From: an uncultured Flavobacteriaceae bacterium
GTDB lineage: Bacteria > Bacteroidota > Bacteroidia > Flavobacteriales > Flavobacteriaceae
Direction: 5' to 3'
Assembly: GCA_938011315.1 (NCBI GenBank)
Contig: CALLUG010000035.1
Location: 62,001-126,000 of the forward strand
DNA length: 64,000 nt
Part shown: positions 16,102 to 24,116 of the stretch, piece by piece
How positions within the stretch are numbered: the first letter of the stretch is position 1
Layout of the letters: each line of letters begins with the position of its first letter
The notes under the pieces: generated by a model
What the model saw: only the letters and a program-made list of their open reading frames with translations
What the model was told of the DNA's origin: nothing
Database searches by the model: none
Program-made: the position numbers and the translations under genes

Positions 16102-18045
16102 TTAAACTTTAAATTCTTGTAATGTTTTTTTTATTTCTGTGTCAATAATTTCAGAAAAGTCATTGACGGTAATTAATCCTAAATTTTCTCCCCCGTGTTT
16201 TCTAACAGTAATTTTCATTTGGTTTTCTTCATCTTCACCAACAATAACCATATATGGGATTTTTTTCATTTCGGCTTCCCGAATTTTTTTACCCATTGTT
16301 TCATTTCTGTTATCTACAAGGGCGCGAATTTCGGCATTTTCTAACAAACTTAAAACTTTTTGAGCGTATTTTTCATATTTCTCGCTAATAGATAATATAA
16401 TAGCTTGTTCTGGGATAAGCCAAAGCGGGAAATTACCTCCCGTATGTTCTAACAAAAGTGCTATAAAACGCTCCATACTACCAAAAGGGGCACGGTGTAT
16501 CATTACGGGTCTATGAAGTTCATTATCGCTTCCTTTATAGGTTAAATCGAATCGCTCCGGTAAATTATAATCAACTTGTATAGTGCCTAACTGCCATTGT
16601 CTTCCTAAGGCATCTTTTACCATAAAATCTAGTTTAGGGCCATAAAATGCAGCTTCCCCCTCTTCTATTATATAATTTAATGATTTATCCTTTGCAGCAT
16701 TAATAATTGCTTGCTCTGCTTTTTCCCAATTTTCAAGGCTTCCTATATACTTATCTAGGTTAGTCATATCCCTAACGGATACTTGTGCTGTAAAGTTTTC
16801 GAAACCTAAAGATGTTAATACGTATAATGATAAATCTATAACATTTTTAAATTCTTGGTCTAATTGGTCTGGGGTACAAAAAATATGCGCATCATCTTGT
16901 GTAAAACCTCTAACTCTTGTTAAACCATGTAACTCTCCACTTTGTTCATAGCGATATACGGTACCAAATTCGGCAAAACGTTTTGGTAAGTCCTTATAAC
17001 TAAAGGGTTGGGTATTGTATATTTCGCAATGATGAGGGCAATTCATAGGTTTTAACAAAAATTCCTCATCTGCTTTGGGTGTTTTAATAGGTTGAAAGCT
17101 ATCCTCTCCATACTTAGCATAATGTCCTGAAGTGACATAAAGGTCTTTTTGCCCTATATGCGGTGTTACCACCATCTCATAACCTGCTTTTTGTTGCGCT
17201 TTTTTTAAGAAGTCTTCTAGTCGTGAGCGTAATGCTGCACCTTTTGGTAACCATAAAGGTAAGCCTTGGCCTACTTTTTTAGAAAAGGCAAATAATTCTA
17301 ATTGTTTTCCTAATTTTCTGTGGTCTCTTTTTTTGGCTTCCTCAAGGCGCTCTAAGTATGTTTTTAGTTCTTTTTGCTTAGGAAACGAAATTCCGTAAAT
17401 CCGAGTAAGTTGTTTGTTGTTTTCGTCTCCTTTGTAGTAGGCACCAGCAACGCTCAATATTTTTATAGCCTTAACGATACCCGTGTTAGGAATGTGTCCT
17501 CCTCTACATAAATCGGAAAATGTATCGTGATCGCAAAAACTAATAGTACCATCGTCAAGTCCTTCTATGAGGTCTACTTTATATTCATTTTTTCCGTTAT
17601 AGTATGCTAATGCATCGCCTTTAGAAACAGCACGCATCTTAAAATCGTGCTTTGCTCTAGCTATTTCGAGCATCTTATCTTCAATCGTTTTAAAATCTTT
17701 ATCAGAAATGGTATCGTTTCCTAAATCTACATCATAATAAAAACCATTTTCGATAGCTGGACCTACCCATAATTTTACATTAGAGTATAATGTTTCAAGG
17801 GCTTGAGCCAAAATATGAGCAGATGAGTGCCAAAATGCTGTTTTTCCTTCAGCGTCATTCCAAGTGTATAATGTCAAATTACCATCGGTGGTTAATTCCG
17901 TTACTGTTTCAATAATAGTCGTGTTAAATTTTGCCGAAATCACATTTCTAGCAAAACCCTCGCTAATATCTTTAGCGACATCTATAACTTTTATCCCGCT
18001 ATTATAGCTTCTTATTGATCCATCTGGCAAAGTAATCTTAATCAT
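16102..18045 (-). CDS. thrS: Threonyl-tRNA synthetase
   Basis: ThrS charges tRNA-Thr. The 647-aa class II synthetase shows the full domain order: TGS domain (residues 1-60, ITLPDGSIRSYNSG), the second additional editing domain with HSSAHILAQALE and CDHDTFSDLCRGGH, the catalytic core with MNCPHHCEIYN and RVRGFTQDDAHIFC, and the C-terminal anticodon-binding domain starting near WLIPEQAIIL. The stop codon is 16 bp before the presumed infC start, so infC probably depends on thrS transcription. Confidence 0.97.
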   Translation of the reverse strand: MIKITLPDGSIRSYNSGIKVIDVAKDISEGFARNVISAKFNTTIIETVTELTTDGNLTLYTWNDAEGKTAFWHSSAHILAQALETLYSNVKLWVGPAIENGFYYDVDLGNDTISDKDFKTIEDKMLEIARAKHDFKMRAVSKGDALAYYNGKNEYKVDLIEGLDDGTISFCDHDTFSDLCRGGHIPNTGIVKAIKILSVAGAYYKGDENNKQLTRIYGISFPKQKELKTYLERLEEAKKRDHRKLGKQLELFAFSKKVGQGLPLWLPKGAALRSRLEDFLKKAQQKAGYEMVVTPHIGQKDLYVTSGHYAKYGEDSFQPIKTPKADEEFLLKPMNCPHHCEIYNTQPFSYKDLPKRFAEFGTVYRYEQSGELHGLTRVRGFTQDDAHIFCTPDQLDQEFKNVIDLSLYVLTSLGFENFTAQVSVRDMTNLDKYIGSLENWEKAEQAIINAAKDKSLNYIIEEGEAAFYGPKLDFMVKDALGRQWQLGTIQVDYNLPERFDLTYKGSDNELHRPVMIHRAPFGSMERFIALLLEHTGGNFPLWLIPEQAIILSISEKYEKYAQKVLSLLENAEIRALVDNRNETMGKKIREAEMKKIPYMVIVGEDEENQMKITVRKHGGENLGLITVNDFSEIIDTEIKKTLQEFKV

Positions 18046-18069
18046 GAATATTATTAGTGTATTAAAATG

Positions 18070-18077
18070 CGAAGATA
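18070..18077 (-). promoter_or_regulatory. Possible -7 element upstream of thrS
   Basis: TATCTTCG on the minus strand differs by one base from the TAnnTTTG consensus and lies 24 bp before the thrS ATG. It is the best candidate in the 115-bp spacer; support is modest. Confidence 0.3.
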
Positions 18078-18160
18078 CTATATTAGGATAATAAAAAACA
18101 TAGAATATTGAGCTTAACTAAAAAAATAAGTTTATGGTTGCGTTACTTACGTCATACACT

Positions 18161-18787
18161 TTAAGACGGAAAACCTAGCATGCCCCCCATACCAACAGTA
18201 TATAACCAACATCCAAAAATAGCATGTTCTATGCATACCAATAAGGTCGATTTTGTTTTAATAAAGGTAATTGCAAAAAAAACACCCCCCACAAAGGTTA
18301 GCAAAATAACAAGTGGACTCTTAAAAAACAAATGGGCTAATGAAAACACTGCTGCATTGACCAAAAGAAGCCATTTTTTATTATTAAATAATGTTTGATA
18401 ACGAGCAAAGTAAAATGTACGATAAATTAATTCTTGTGGATATACAGATAAGATGCTGTAGATCCCTAAAAATAAAACCCATTTTGAAGGATTATTAACA
18501 ACAACTGCAAATAAGTCAGCTTCATTATTAAAATACACAAAAATTATTGTTGTCGTTGCAATAAAAAATAACCTTATTAAAGTACGCTTACAAAACGATA
18601 TCCAGTTTAAAGGTTTATTAATCTTGAATTTTACTTTCTCTATTTTAAATAGCACAAAAATAACATAGATAAAACCAGCGAGTATCGCTAATGTCTTAAT
18701 CAAAACAGGATAAGGTATTACAAGACTTACAGGCAATAGTATGAAAAGTAAACAAAACTCACTTAATTTGTAATTTGCAGATTTCAT
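18161..18787 (-). CDS. CPBP-family (CAAX protease-like) membrane protein
   Basis: A 208-aa integral membrane protein with six to seven hydrophobic helices. The CPBP/Abi motifs are visible: motif 1 as QELIYR (residues 118-123), motif 2 as FSLAH (His152) and motif 3 around EHAIFG (His188). The canonical motif 1 is EExxxR; here the first Glu is Gln, while Glu119 and Arg123 remain, so proteolytic activity is uncertain. It begins 5 bp after the Lrp-type regulator gene on the same strand, and the two are likely co-transcribed. Confidence 0.8.
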   Translation of the reverse strand: MKSANYKLSEFCLLFILLPVSLVIPYPVLIKTLAILAGFIYVIFVLFKIEKVKFKINKPLNWISFCKRTLIRLFFIATTTIIFVYFNNEADLFAVVVNNPSKWVLFLGIYSILSVYPQELIYRTFYFARYQTLFNNKKWLLLVNAAVFSLAHLFFKSPLVILLTFVGGVFFAITFIKTKSTLLVCIEHAIFGCWLYTVGMGGMLGFPS

Positions 18788-18792
18788 TTCTT

Positions 18793-19251
18793 TTAAATAT
18801 TAATTGCGGTGGTATGCTTTACTTCACTAATAGTAAACATACTATGTGTACTCCCTATATGATTGATTGTTGTTAGTTTTTTTACCATAAACTCCCTAAA
18901 AGTTTCCATATCTTTCACCGTAACTTTTACCAAATAATCGTAATCGCCACTAATATGGTAACACTCTACTACTTCGTTTAATGTTTTTATTTCTTTTTCA
19001 AAGCGGATAACATACTCATGAGTATGTTGTACTAATTTTATATGACAAAATGTAACAAAAGATTTTTTAACTTTTTCTTTTTTTACTAATGCTACATATT
19101 TATCAATAAACCCGTTCCTTTCTAGCTTTTTTATCCTCTCATAAACTGCTGTGGTAGAAAGCTCTAACTTGTTAGCAAGCTCTTTGTTAGTCTGCTTACT
19201 ATCGTTTTGCAAAGAGTTTAGTAATTGTTTATCTATAGTGTCAAATTTCAT
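18793..19251 (-). CDS. Lrp/AsnC-family transcriptional regulator
   Basis: A 152-aa regulator with an N-terminal winged helix-turn-helix (DTIDKQLLNSLQNDSKQTNKEL, residues 4-25, and LSTTAVYERIKKLERNG) and a C-terminal ligand-sensing domain (ECYHISGDYDYLVKVTVKDM). Length and order are typical of the feast/famine family, which sense amino acids. It is divergent from the PLP-dependent lyase, with a long AT-rich region between that carries a perfect 13-bp inverted repeat. This arrangement suggests that it controls the lyase and nhaC as well as itself. Confidence 0.92.
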   Translation of the reverse strand: MKFDTIDKQLLNSLQNDSKQTNKELANKLELSTTAVYERIKKLERNGFIDKYVALVKKEKVKKSFVTFCHIKLVQHTHEYVIRFEKEIKTLNEVVECYHISGDYDYLVKVTVKDMETFREFMVKKLTTINHIGSTHSMFTISEVKHTTAINI

Positions 19252-19283
19252 TTTTCGAATATTTTTCGGTAAAATAATTATTT

Positions 19284-19336
19284 AATAAAACTATTATTTA
19301 AATAAAACTTAAAAATTGATTATTAATAGTTTTATT
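19284..19336. promoter_or_regulatory. 13-bp inverted repeat in the Lrp/lyase divergent promoter region
   Basis: AATAAAACTATTA (19284-19296) is repeated in inverse orientation as TAATAGTTTTATT (19324-19336) with no mismatch, 27 bp apart; a further AATAAAAC half-site lies between. Equivalent points of the arms are 40 bp apart. Lrp-family proteins bind such paired AT-rich sites as wrapped octamers, so this is a good operator candidate for the neighbouring regulator. Confidence 0.55.
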
Positions 19337-19357
19337 TTTCAGTTAATAACAAATTTA

Positions 19358-19388
19358 TTGCTTTTCATTCATTAAAAGTAAATATTTG
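19358..19388 (+). promoter_or_regulatory. Promoter of the PLP-dependent lyase
   Basis: TTG at 19358-19360 is followed by a 20-bp spacer and AATATTTG (19381-19388), one base off the TAnnTTTG consensus. The TTG-N20-box geometry is the Bacteroidota pattern. The leader to the ATG is about 30 nt, and the 13-bp inverted repeat lies just upstream. Confidence 0.6.
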
Positions 19389-19420
19389 CATTTAAAATAA
19401 TTATTAAATCTAAACGTAAC

Positions 19421-20620
19421 ATGAAATTTAATCCAGCAAGTAAAATTCAAGATTTACAGTATTTTGGCGAATTTGGAGGTGTTAACCCATCTATTTCGGA
19501 CTCATCAACCTATACTTTTTTATCGGCAAAAACAATGTTTGACACTTTTGAGGGGAACACAGATGGTTGCCACCTATACACTAGGCATACCTCTCCTAGT
19601 AATCTATACTTAGGAGAAGCACTAGCTGCTATGGAGCACACAGAAACTGCAAATGTTTCAGCTTCTGGTATGGGTGCTATTACATCTACACTACTACAAT
19701 TATGCAATGCTGGAGATCATATTGTATCTAGCAGAACTATTTATGGAGGAACTTATGCGTTTTTAAAAAATTTCGCTCCAAAACTAAATGTTCAAACCTC
19801 ATTTGTTGATATTACAAAACTAGATGTTGTAGAAGCTGCAATTACCAAAAACACTAAAGTTATTTATTGCGAATCAATTAGTAACCCACTACTAGAAATT
19901 GCAGACATAAAAGGCTTAGCTGCTATTGCAAAAAAACACAATCTTAAACTTATTGTGGATAATACATTTTCGCCATTAATTTTATCTCCAATAAAACTAG
20001 GTGCAGATGTTGTAATTCATAGCTTAACTAAATTTATAAATGGCTCTAGTGATACTGTTGGTGGAGTAACTTGTGCCTCTCAAGAATTTATAGATGCTAC
20101 TCGTAGTGTAAACGATGGTGCTGCAATGCTTTTAGGCCCTACTATGGATAGCTTTAGAGCTTCTTCTATTTTAAAAAATTTAAGAACACTTCATATCCGT
20201 ATGAAACAACATAGTAAAAATGCTTTATACCTTGCAGAAAAGTTTAAAAACGACGGAATTAAAACGGTTTATCCTGGTTTAGAAGACCACCCATCTCATC
20301 ATATTTTAAAATCCCAAATGAACGCCGATTACGGTTTTGGAGGTATGCTAACTATAGATGTAGGCTCTTTAGAAAAAGCTAACGAACTTATGGAGCTAAT
20401 GCAACGTAAAAACTTAGGCTATCTAGCCGTTAGTTTAGGGTTTTACAAAACTTTGTTTAGTGCCCCAGGAAGTTCTACATCGTCTGAAATTCCTGAAGAT
20501 GAACAAACTGAAATGGGACTAAGTGATGGTCTTATTCGTTTCTCCATTGGACTAGACGACGATATTGAGCGCACATATACCATGATGAAAGCATGTATGA
20601 CGGAGCTAAATGTTTTATAA
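19421..20620 (+). CDS. Cys/Met-metabolism PLP-dependent lyase (methionine gamma-lyase/cystathionine gamma-lyase type)
   Basis: A 399-aa fold-type I PLP enzyme of the trans-sulfuration family. The PLP lysine is Lys204 in HSLTKFINGSSD; Tyr53 and Arg55 (LYTRHTSPS) should bind the cofactor phosphate of the neighbouring subunit. Flavobacterial homologues are usually named methionine gamma-lyase. However, the position matching the active-site Cys of Pseudomonas methionine gamma-lyase (YGCT) reads YGGT here, which is closer to other family members, so substrate assignment stays open. Divergence from an Lrp-type regulator and the following nhaC gene fit a degradative, amino-acid-induced role. A good terminator follows. 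Confidence 0.85.
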   Translation: MKFNPASKIQDLQYFGEFGGVNPSISDSSTYTFLSAKTMFDTFEGNTDGCHLYTRHTSPSNLYLGEALAAMEHTETANVSASGMGAITSTLLQLCNAGDHIVSSRTIYGGTYAFLKNFAPKLNVQTSFVDITKLDVVEAAITKNTKVIYCESISNPLLEIADIKGLAAIAKKHNLKLIVDNTFSPLILSPIKLGADVVIHSLTKFINGSSDTVGGVTCASQEFIDATRSVNDGAAMLLGPTMDSFRASSILKNLRTLHIRMKQHSKNALYLAEKFKNDGIKTVYPGLEDHPSHHILKSQMNADYGFGGMLTIDVGSLEKANELMELMQRKNLGYLAVSLGFYKTLFSAPGSSTSSEIPEDEQTEMGLSDGLIRFSIGLDDDIERTYTMMKACMTELNVL

Positions 20621-20643
20621 ATCATAACTTTACCACACATTTT

Positions 20644-20677
20644 AAAACGTCGGACTTGTATTAGCTCCGACGTTTTT
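20644..20677 (+). terminator. Rho-independent terminator after the PLP-dependent lyase
   Basis: An 11-bp stem (AAAACGTCGGA / TCCGACGTTTT) with an 11-nt loop and trailing T-run lies 23 bp after the stop codon. Transcription of nhaC beyond it would need read-through or its own promoter. Confidence 0.8.
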
Positions 20678-20733
20678 GTTTGCACAATTAGTCTTAAAAT
20701 CGTAACATTACGTTTCAAAAAAAAATATCTACG

Positions 20734-22212
20734 ATGGAAGGTAATAATACAAACTCAAAAACACCAATAAATCAAGAACATAGCATCAATAATAGTACAT
20801 TAAGTATGTTTCAAGCTGTAATACCCCTTACTGTACTTATTACAATGCTAGCCTACAACATCTTTTTTGTTGAAAGCCAAGAGTGGTTTGGAACTTACAC
20901 AAATCAAATTATATTACTCCTAGCGGGAGGCGTAGCAGCTGTTGTTGGGTTTAGTAATAAGATTAGCCTTATTACTATGCTAGCAGAAGTTTGGGAAAAT
21001 CTAAAAAGTGTATTTATACCAATTATGATTTTATTTTTAGTGGGAGCTCTAGCAGGAACTTGGCTTATTAGCGGTGTTATCCCTGCCATGATATATTATG
21101 GATTACAAGTGTTAAGTCCGGAAATATTTTTGCCAGCATCAGTTATTATATCCGCAATTATATCTATCGCAACAGGAAGCTCATGGACAACCTCTGCCAC
21201 GGTGGGCATTGCGCTTGTTGGTATTGGTACTGCCTTAGGCATTAACCCTGGGATGATTGCTGGAGCTGTAATTTCTGGAGCCTATTTTGGAGATAAAATG
21301 TCTCCTCTAAGTGATACCACTAACCTTGCCCCTGCTATGGCTGGGACCGATTTATTTACACATATTAAATATATGACTATAACTACTGTACCTACTATTA
21401 TAATTACACTTGTTGTATTTGGTGTTATCAGTATGGTTATTACTACTTCTGGAAACACCGATATCAATAGTCTGACCGACACAATACAGGCTACTTTCAA
21501 TATTACACCTTGGCTGTTTTTAGTTCCTTTTGTAGTGGTAGTTTTAATTTTATTAAAAACAAAACCACTAATTGCTTTGTTGGCTGGGGTGCTATTGGCT
21601 GCCGTTTTTTCACTTGTTTTTCAGTCGGAAATATTAGAGACATTATCAAATTCAAAATTAAAAACTATAAGTAATGCTGTTTTTATTGACACAGAAATTA
21701 CAACGGATAACGAGAAATTAAACGATTTATTTACTGCTGGTGGCATGAAAGGTATGTTGTGGACGATTTACTTAATTATTTGTGCCATGATATTTGGGGG
21801 TATTATGGATGGTATTGGGGCACTTGCAAGAGTTACAAAGGCACTACTATCTGTAGCCACAACAGTATTTGGTTTGTTTGCAAGCACTGTTATAAGTTGT
21901 TTAGGGCTAAACGCTATTGCATCAGATCAATATTTAGCACTTGTTATTCCTGGAAAAATGTTTAAAAAAGCTTACGAAGATAAAGGTTTAGCACCCGAAA
22001 ACTTAAGCCGCACTCTAGAAGATTCTGGTACAGTAACCTCCGTATTAATTCCTTGGAATACTTGCGGTGCTTACCAATCGGGGGTATTAGGCATTGGTGT
22101 AGGGGAATATTTTGTGTATGCTATTTTTAATTGGCTAAGCCCATTTACTACTTTGCTATTTGCCGCCTTGAATATTAAAATTAAACAACTCAGCAAAAAG
22201 ATTGTTAATTAA
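20734..22212 (+). CDS. nhaC: NhaC-family Na+/H+ antiporter
   Basis: A 492-aa inner-membrane protein with about twelve hydrophobic helices and NhaC family segments: SAIISIATGSSWTTSATVGIA is split around residues 140-160, followed by GAVISGAYFGDKMSPLSDTTNLAP and, near the C-terminus, LEDSGTVTSVLIPWNTCGAY. The motif GDKMSPLSDTTN is diagnostic of the NhaC/ion-transporter superfamily. Next to an amino acid lyase, the physiological cargo could be an amino-acid-related antiport rather than only Na+/H+; that is inference. Confidence 0.9.
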   Translation: MEGNNTNSKTPINQEHSINNSTLSMFQAVIPLTVLITMLAYNIFFVESQEWFGTYTNQIILLLAGGVAAVVGFSNKISLITMLAEVWENLKSVFIPIMILFLVGALAGTWLISGVIPAMIYYGLQVLSPEIFLPASVIISAIISIATGSSWTTSATVGIALVGIGTALGINPGMIAGAVISGAYFGDKMSPLSDTTNLAPAMAGTDLFTHIKYMTITTVPTIIITLVVFGVISMVITTSGNTDINSLTDTIQATFNITPWLFLVPFVVVVLILLKTKPLIALLAGVLLAAVFSLVFQSEILETLSNSKLKTISNAVFIDTEITTDNEKLNDLFTAGGMKGMLWTIYLIICAMIFGGIMDGIGALARVTKALLSVATTVFGLFASTVISCLGLNAIASDQYLALVIPGKMFKKAYEDKGLAPENLSRTLEDSGTVTSVLIPWNTCGAYQSGVLGIGVGEYFVYAIFNWLSPFTTLLFAALNIKIKQLSKKIVN

Positions 22213-22359
22213 GCAACTTTAATTTTACATTCTTTTCGATTCTATGTACTATGTGTACAAAATGTCGTTAGATAAAAATGTTTATTTATTAACAATACGC
22301 GACTTAAACTATATGCATGACTTAGGTTGAAATTTATTTAAATGACCATTATTTATACT

Positions 22360-22367
22360 TATATTTG
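22360..22367 (+). promoter_or_regulatory. -7 element at the DinB-like gene
   Basis: TATATTTG is an exact TAnnTTTG match ending 4 bp before the ATG at 22372. It overlaps the N-terminal codons of the longer reading frame, which argues for the inner start, and it would give a nearly leaderless mRNA. Confidence 0.45.
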
Positions 22368-22371
22368 TACT

Positions 22372-22881
22372 ATGAATAGTATTTTAAAAGCATCAATTGC
22401 TACTTTAGAAAAATCAAAATCTCTTTTAAACGCACTCACAGATGAGCAATTAGCAGACAGGAGTGTTGCGCCTTATTACTCTTGTGTAGGATCTCACTTA
22501 AGGCATGTTTTGGATTTTTACGATTGTGTGCTAAATGACATAAATAAAAACACCGTCGATTTAACGATAAGAACTAGAGATGAACGTATTGCCACAGAGT
22601 GCCAATATGCTACACAAAATGTAGACCGCATTATTGATAAGATTAAGAGCCTTGACACTATAGATCTCTCAAAAAAAACGATAGTAATAGACGATTTAGG
22701 CTTAGGGAGTATTAAAATTGAATATACCTTAAGTGCTCTGTTTGCACAAATGGCTATTCATGCTACACATCATTATGCTATGATAAGTTATATTTTGGCT
22801 AATTTAGGAATTAAGATTAAAGACACTTCTTTTGGCTATAATGCAACATCTCCTATTAATACCCCCGAAAAAGCTAGTTAG
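22372..22881 (+). CDS. DinB-like four-helix protein
   Basis: A roughly 169-aa protein resembling the DinB/YfiT-like putative metalloenzyme fold, a four-helix bundle. It shows helical segments and three spaced histidines that could bind metal: GSHLRHVLDFYD near residue 40 and AIHATHHYAMISYIL near residue 138. I start it at the second ATG, because the upstream ATG lies 10 codons earlier on top of a consensus promoter element. Its 3' end overlaps the convergent small membrane protein gene by 4 bp. Function unknown. Confidence 0.75.
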   Translation: MNSILKASIATLEKSKSLLNALTDEQLADRSVAPYYSCVGSHLRHVLDFYDCVLNDINKNTVDLTIRTRDERIATECQYATQNVDRIIDKIKSLDTIDLSKKTIVIDDLGLGSIKIEYTLSALFAQMAIHATHHYAMISYILANLGIKIKDTSFGYNATSPINTPEKAS

Positions 22882-23105
22882 TTACGATTTTTAAACATAC
22901 TGTTCATTATCGTATTTAATCCTTTAAATGCGAGATAAATAGCTGCAAAACAGATTGCAAAACCAACAATCACTATAGGAATATATAAGGGTTTATCCTT
23001 ATTGGTAAACCCAATGTAAGTTAAAGCTGGACCAATAAACATTAGTAATAACGTCAAGCCCATTAATTTTAGTCCTTGTACTAATAGATTCTTATTTGTT
23101 CTCAC
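22878..23105 (-). CDS. Small two-helix membrane protein (DUF6095-like)
   Basis: A 75-aa protein with two hydrophobic helices: residues 13-32 (LMGLTLLLMFIGPALTYIGF) and 40-62 (YIPIVIVGFAICFAAIYLAF). It matches, from memory, a small flavobacterial family called DUF6095. Its start overlaps the 3' end of murQ by 14 bp on the same strand, so it is probably translated from the murQ mRNA. Function unknown. Confidence 0.7.
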   Translation of the reverse strand: MRTNKNLLVQGLKLMGLTLLLMFIGPALTYIGFTNKDKPLYIPIVIVGFAICFAAIYLAFKGLNTIMNSMFKNRN

Positions 23106-23916
23106 TAGTAGTGTAATTAATTATAGATTGCCTAACGCTTTTATGCGTTTTTAATAATTGTTTTGCTTCTTCTTGACTAATACACAATTCATTCATTAAT
23201 ATATTTGCGCCCCTGTTTAGTAACTTATCGTTATTTAATTGCATATCTATCATTTTATTTCCTTTTACCCTCCCTAATTGTATCATGCTTGCAGTACTAA
23301 TCATATTTAGCACTAATTTTTGGGCAGTTCCCGCTTTCATTCTTGAGCTTCCCGTTAGAAATTCTGGTCCTACAATAACCTCTACAGGGTACTTAGCTGC
23401 TTGGGATAAAGGACTATTATGGTTACAAGTGATACAGCCTGTAATAATTCCATTAGTATTACAATGTTTCAAAGCAGAAACAACATAAGGTGTGGTGCCA
23501 GAAGCTGCAACACCAATAACAACATCATTTGGGTTTATGTTTTGACTTTGTAAATCTTGCCATCCCAGACTTGTAGAATCTTCTGCAAATTCTACAGCTT
23601 TTCTAATAGCAGTATCACCTCCAGCAATTAAACCTATAACAAGATCTGAACTTACTCCAAAGGTAGGAGGACATTCCGATGCGTCTAAAACACCAAGGCG
23701 ACCACTTGTACCTGCACCAATATAAAATAATCTACCTCCAGATTTTAATTTCTTAATAATTTCAAACGTTAATTTTTCTATTTGCGGCAATGCTTCTTCA
23801 ACCGCTAAGGCTACTGTTTTGTCCTCTTTATTAATATTGGTTAACAACTCTGTAAGCGACATTTGATCAAGCATAGCATACTTAGAGTCTAATTCGGTAG
23901 TTTTTATAAAATTCAT
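23092..23916 (-). CDS. murQ: N-acetylmuramic acid 6-phosphate etherase
   Basis: MurQ cleaves the lactyl ether of MurNAc-6-phosphate to give GlcNAc-6-phosphate and D-lactate in peptidoglycan recycling. The 274-aa sequence has the SIS domain signature FYIGAGTSGRLGVLDASECPPTF (residues 64-86, split) and the MurQ-specific TGSSRMKAGTAQKLVLN. The C-terminal helical part is shorter than in the roughly 300-aa E. coli enzyme, as in other Bacteroidota. The kinase-like gene at 62.6-63.4 kb may serve the same recycling route but is far away. Confidence 0.93.
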   Translation of the reverse strand: MNFIKTTELDSKYAMLDQMSLTELLTNINKEDKTVALAVEEALPQIEKLTFEIIKKLKSGGRLFYIGAGTSGRLGVLDASECPPTFGVSSDLVIGLIAGGDTAIRKAVEFAEDSTSLGWQDLQSQNINPNDVVIGVAASGTTPYVVSALKHCNTNGIITGCITCNHNSPLSQAAKYPVEVIVGPEFLTGSSRMKAGTAQKLVLNMISTASMIQLGRVKGNKMIDMQLNNDKLLNRGANILMNELCISQEEAKQLLKTHKSVRQSIINYTTSENK

Positions 23917-23921
23917 TGATT

Positions 23922-23929
23922 CAAAGATA
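23922..23929 (-). promoter_or_regulatory. -7 element at murQ
   Basis: TATCTTTG on the minus strand matches TAnnTTTG exactly and ends 5 bp before the murQ ATG, so the transcript would have almost no leader. Confidence 0.45.
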
Positions 23930-24116
23930 CAATAATTTAAGAATACGTTTTTAATTTATAAAGTAACCCTTGATCAATTTAAGTTTGTTAACTTTATAAC
24001 GAATAAGCATTTTTTTTTAGAATAAGTGTAATAAAATTATTACTTTGCGACTACGTAATAAAAATACACGATAAAGAATTGTGTAATAATTTAAAAAATA
24101 ATTTTAATTTAAAGTA

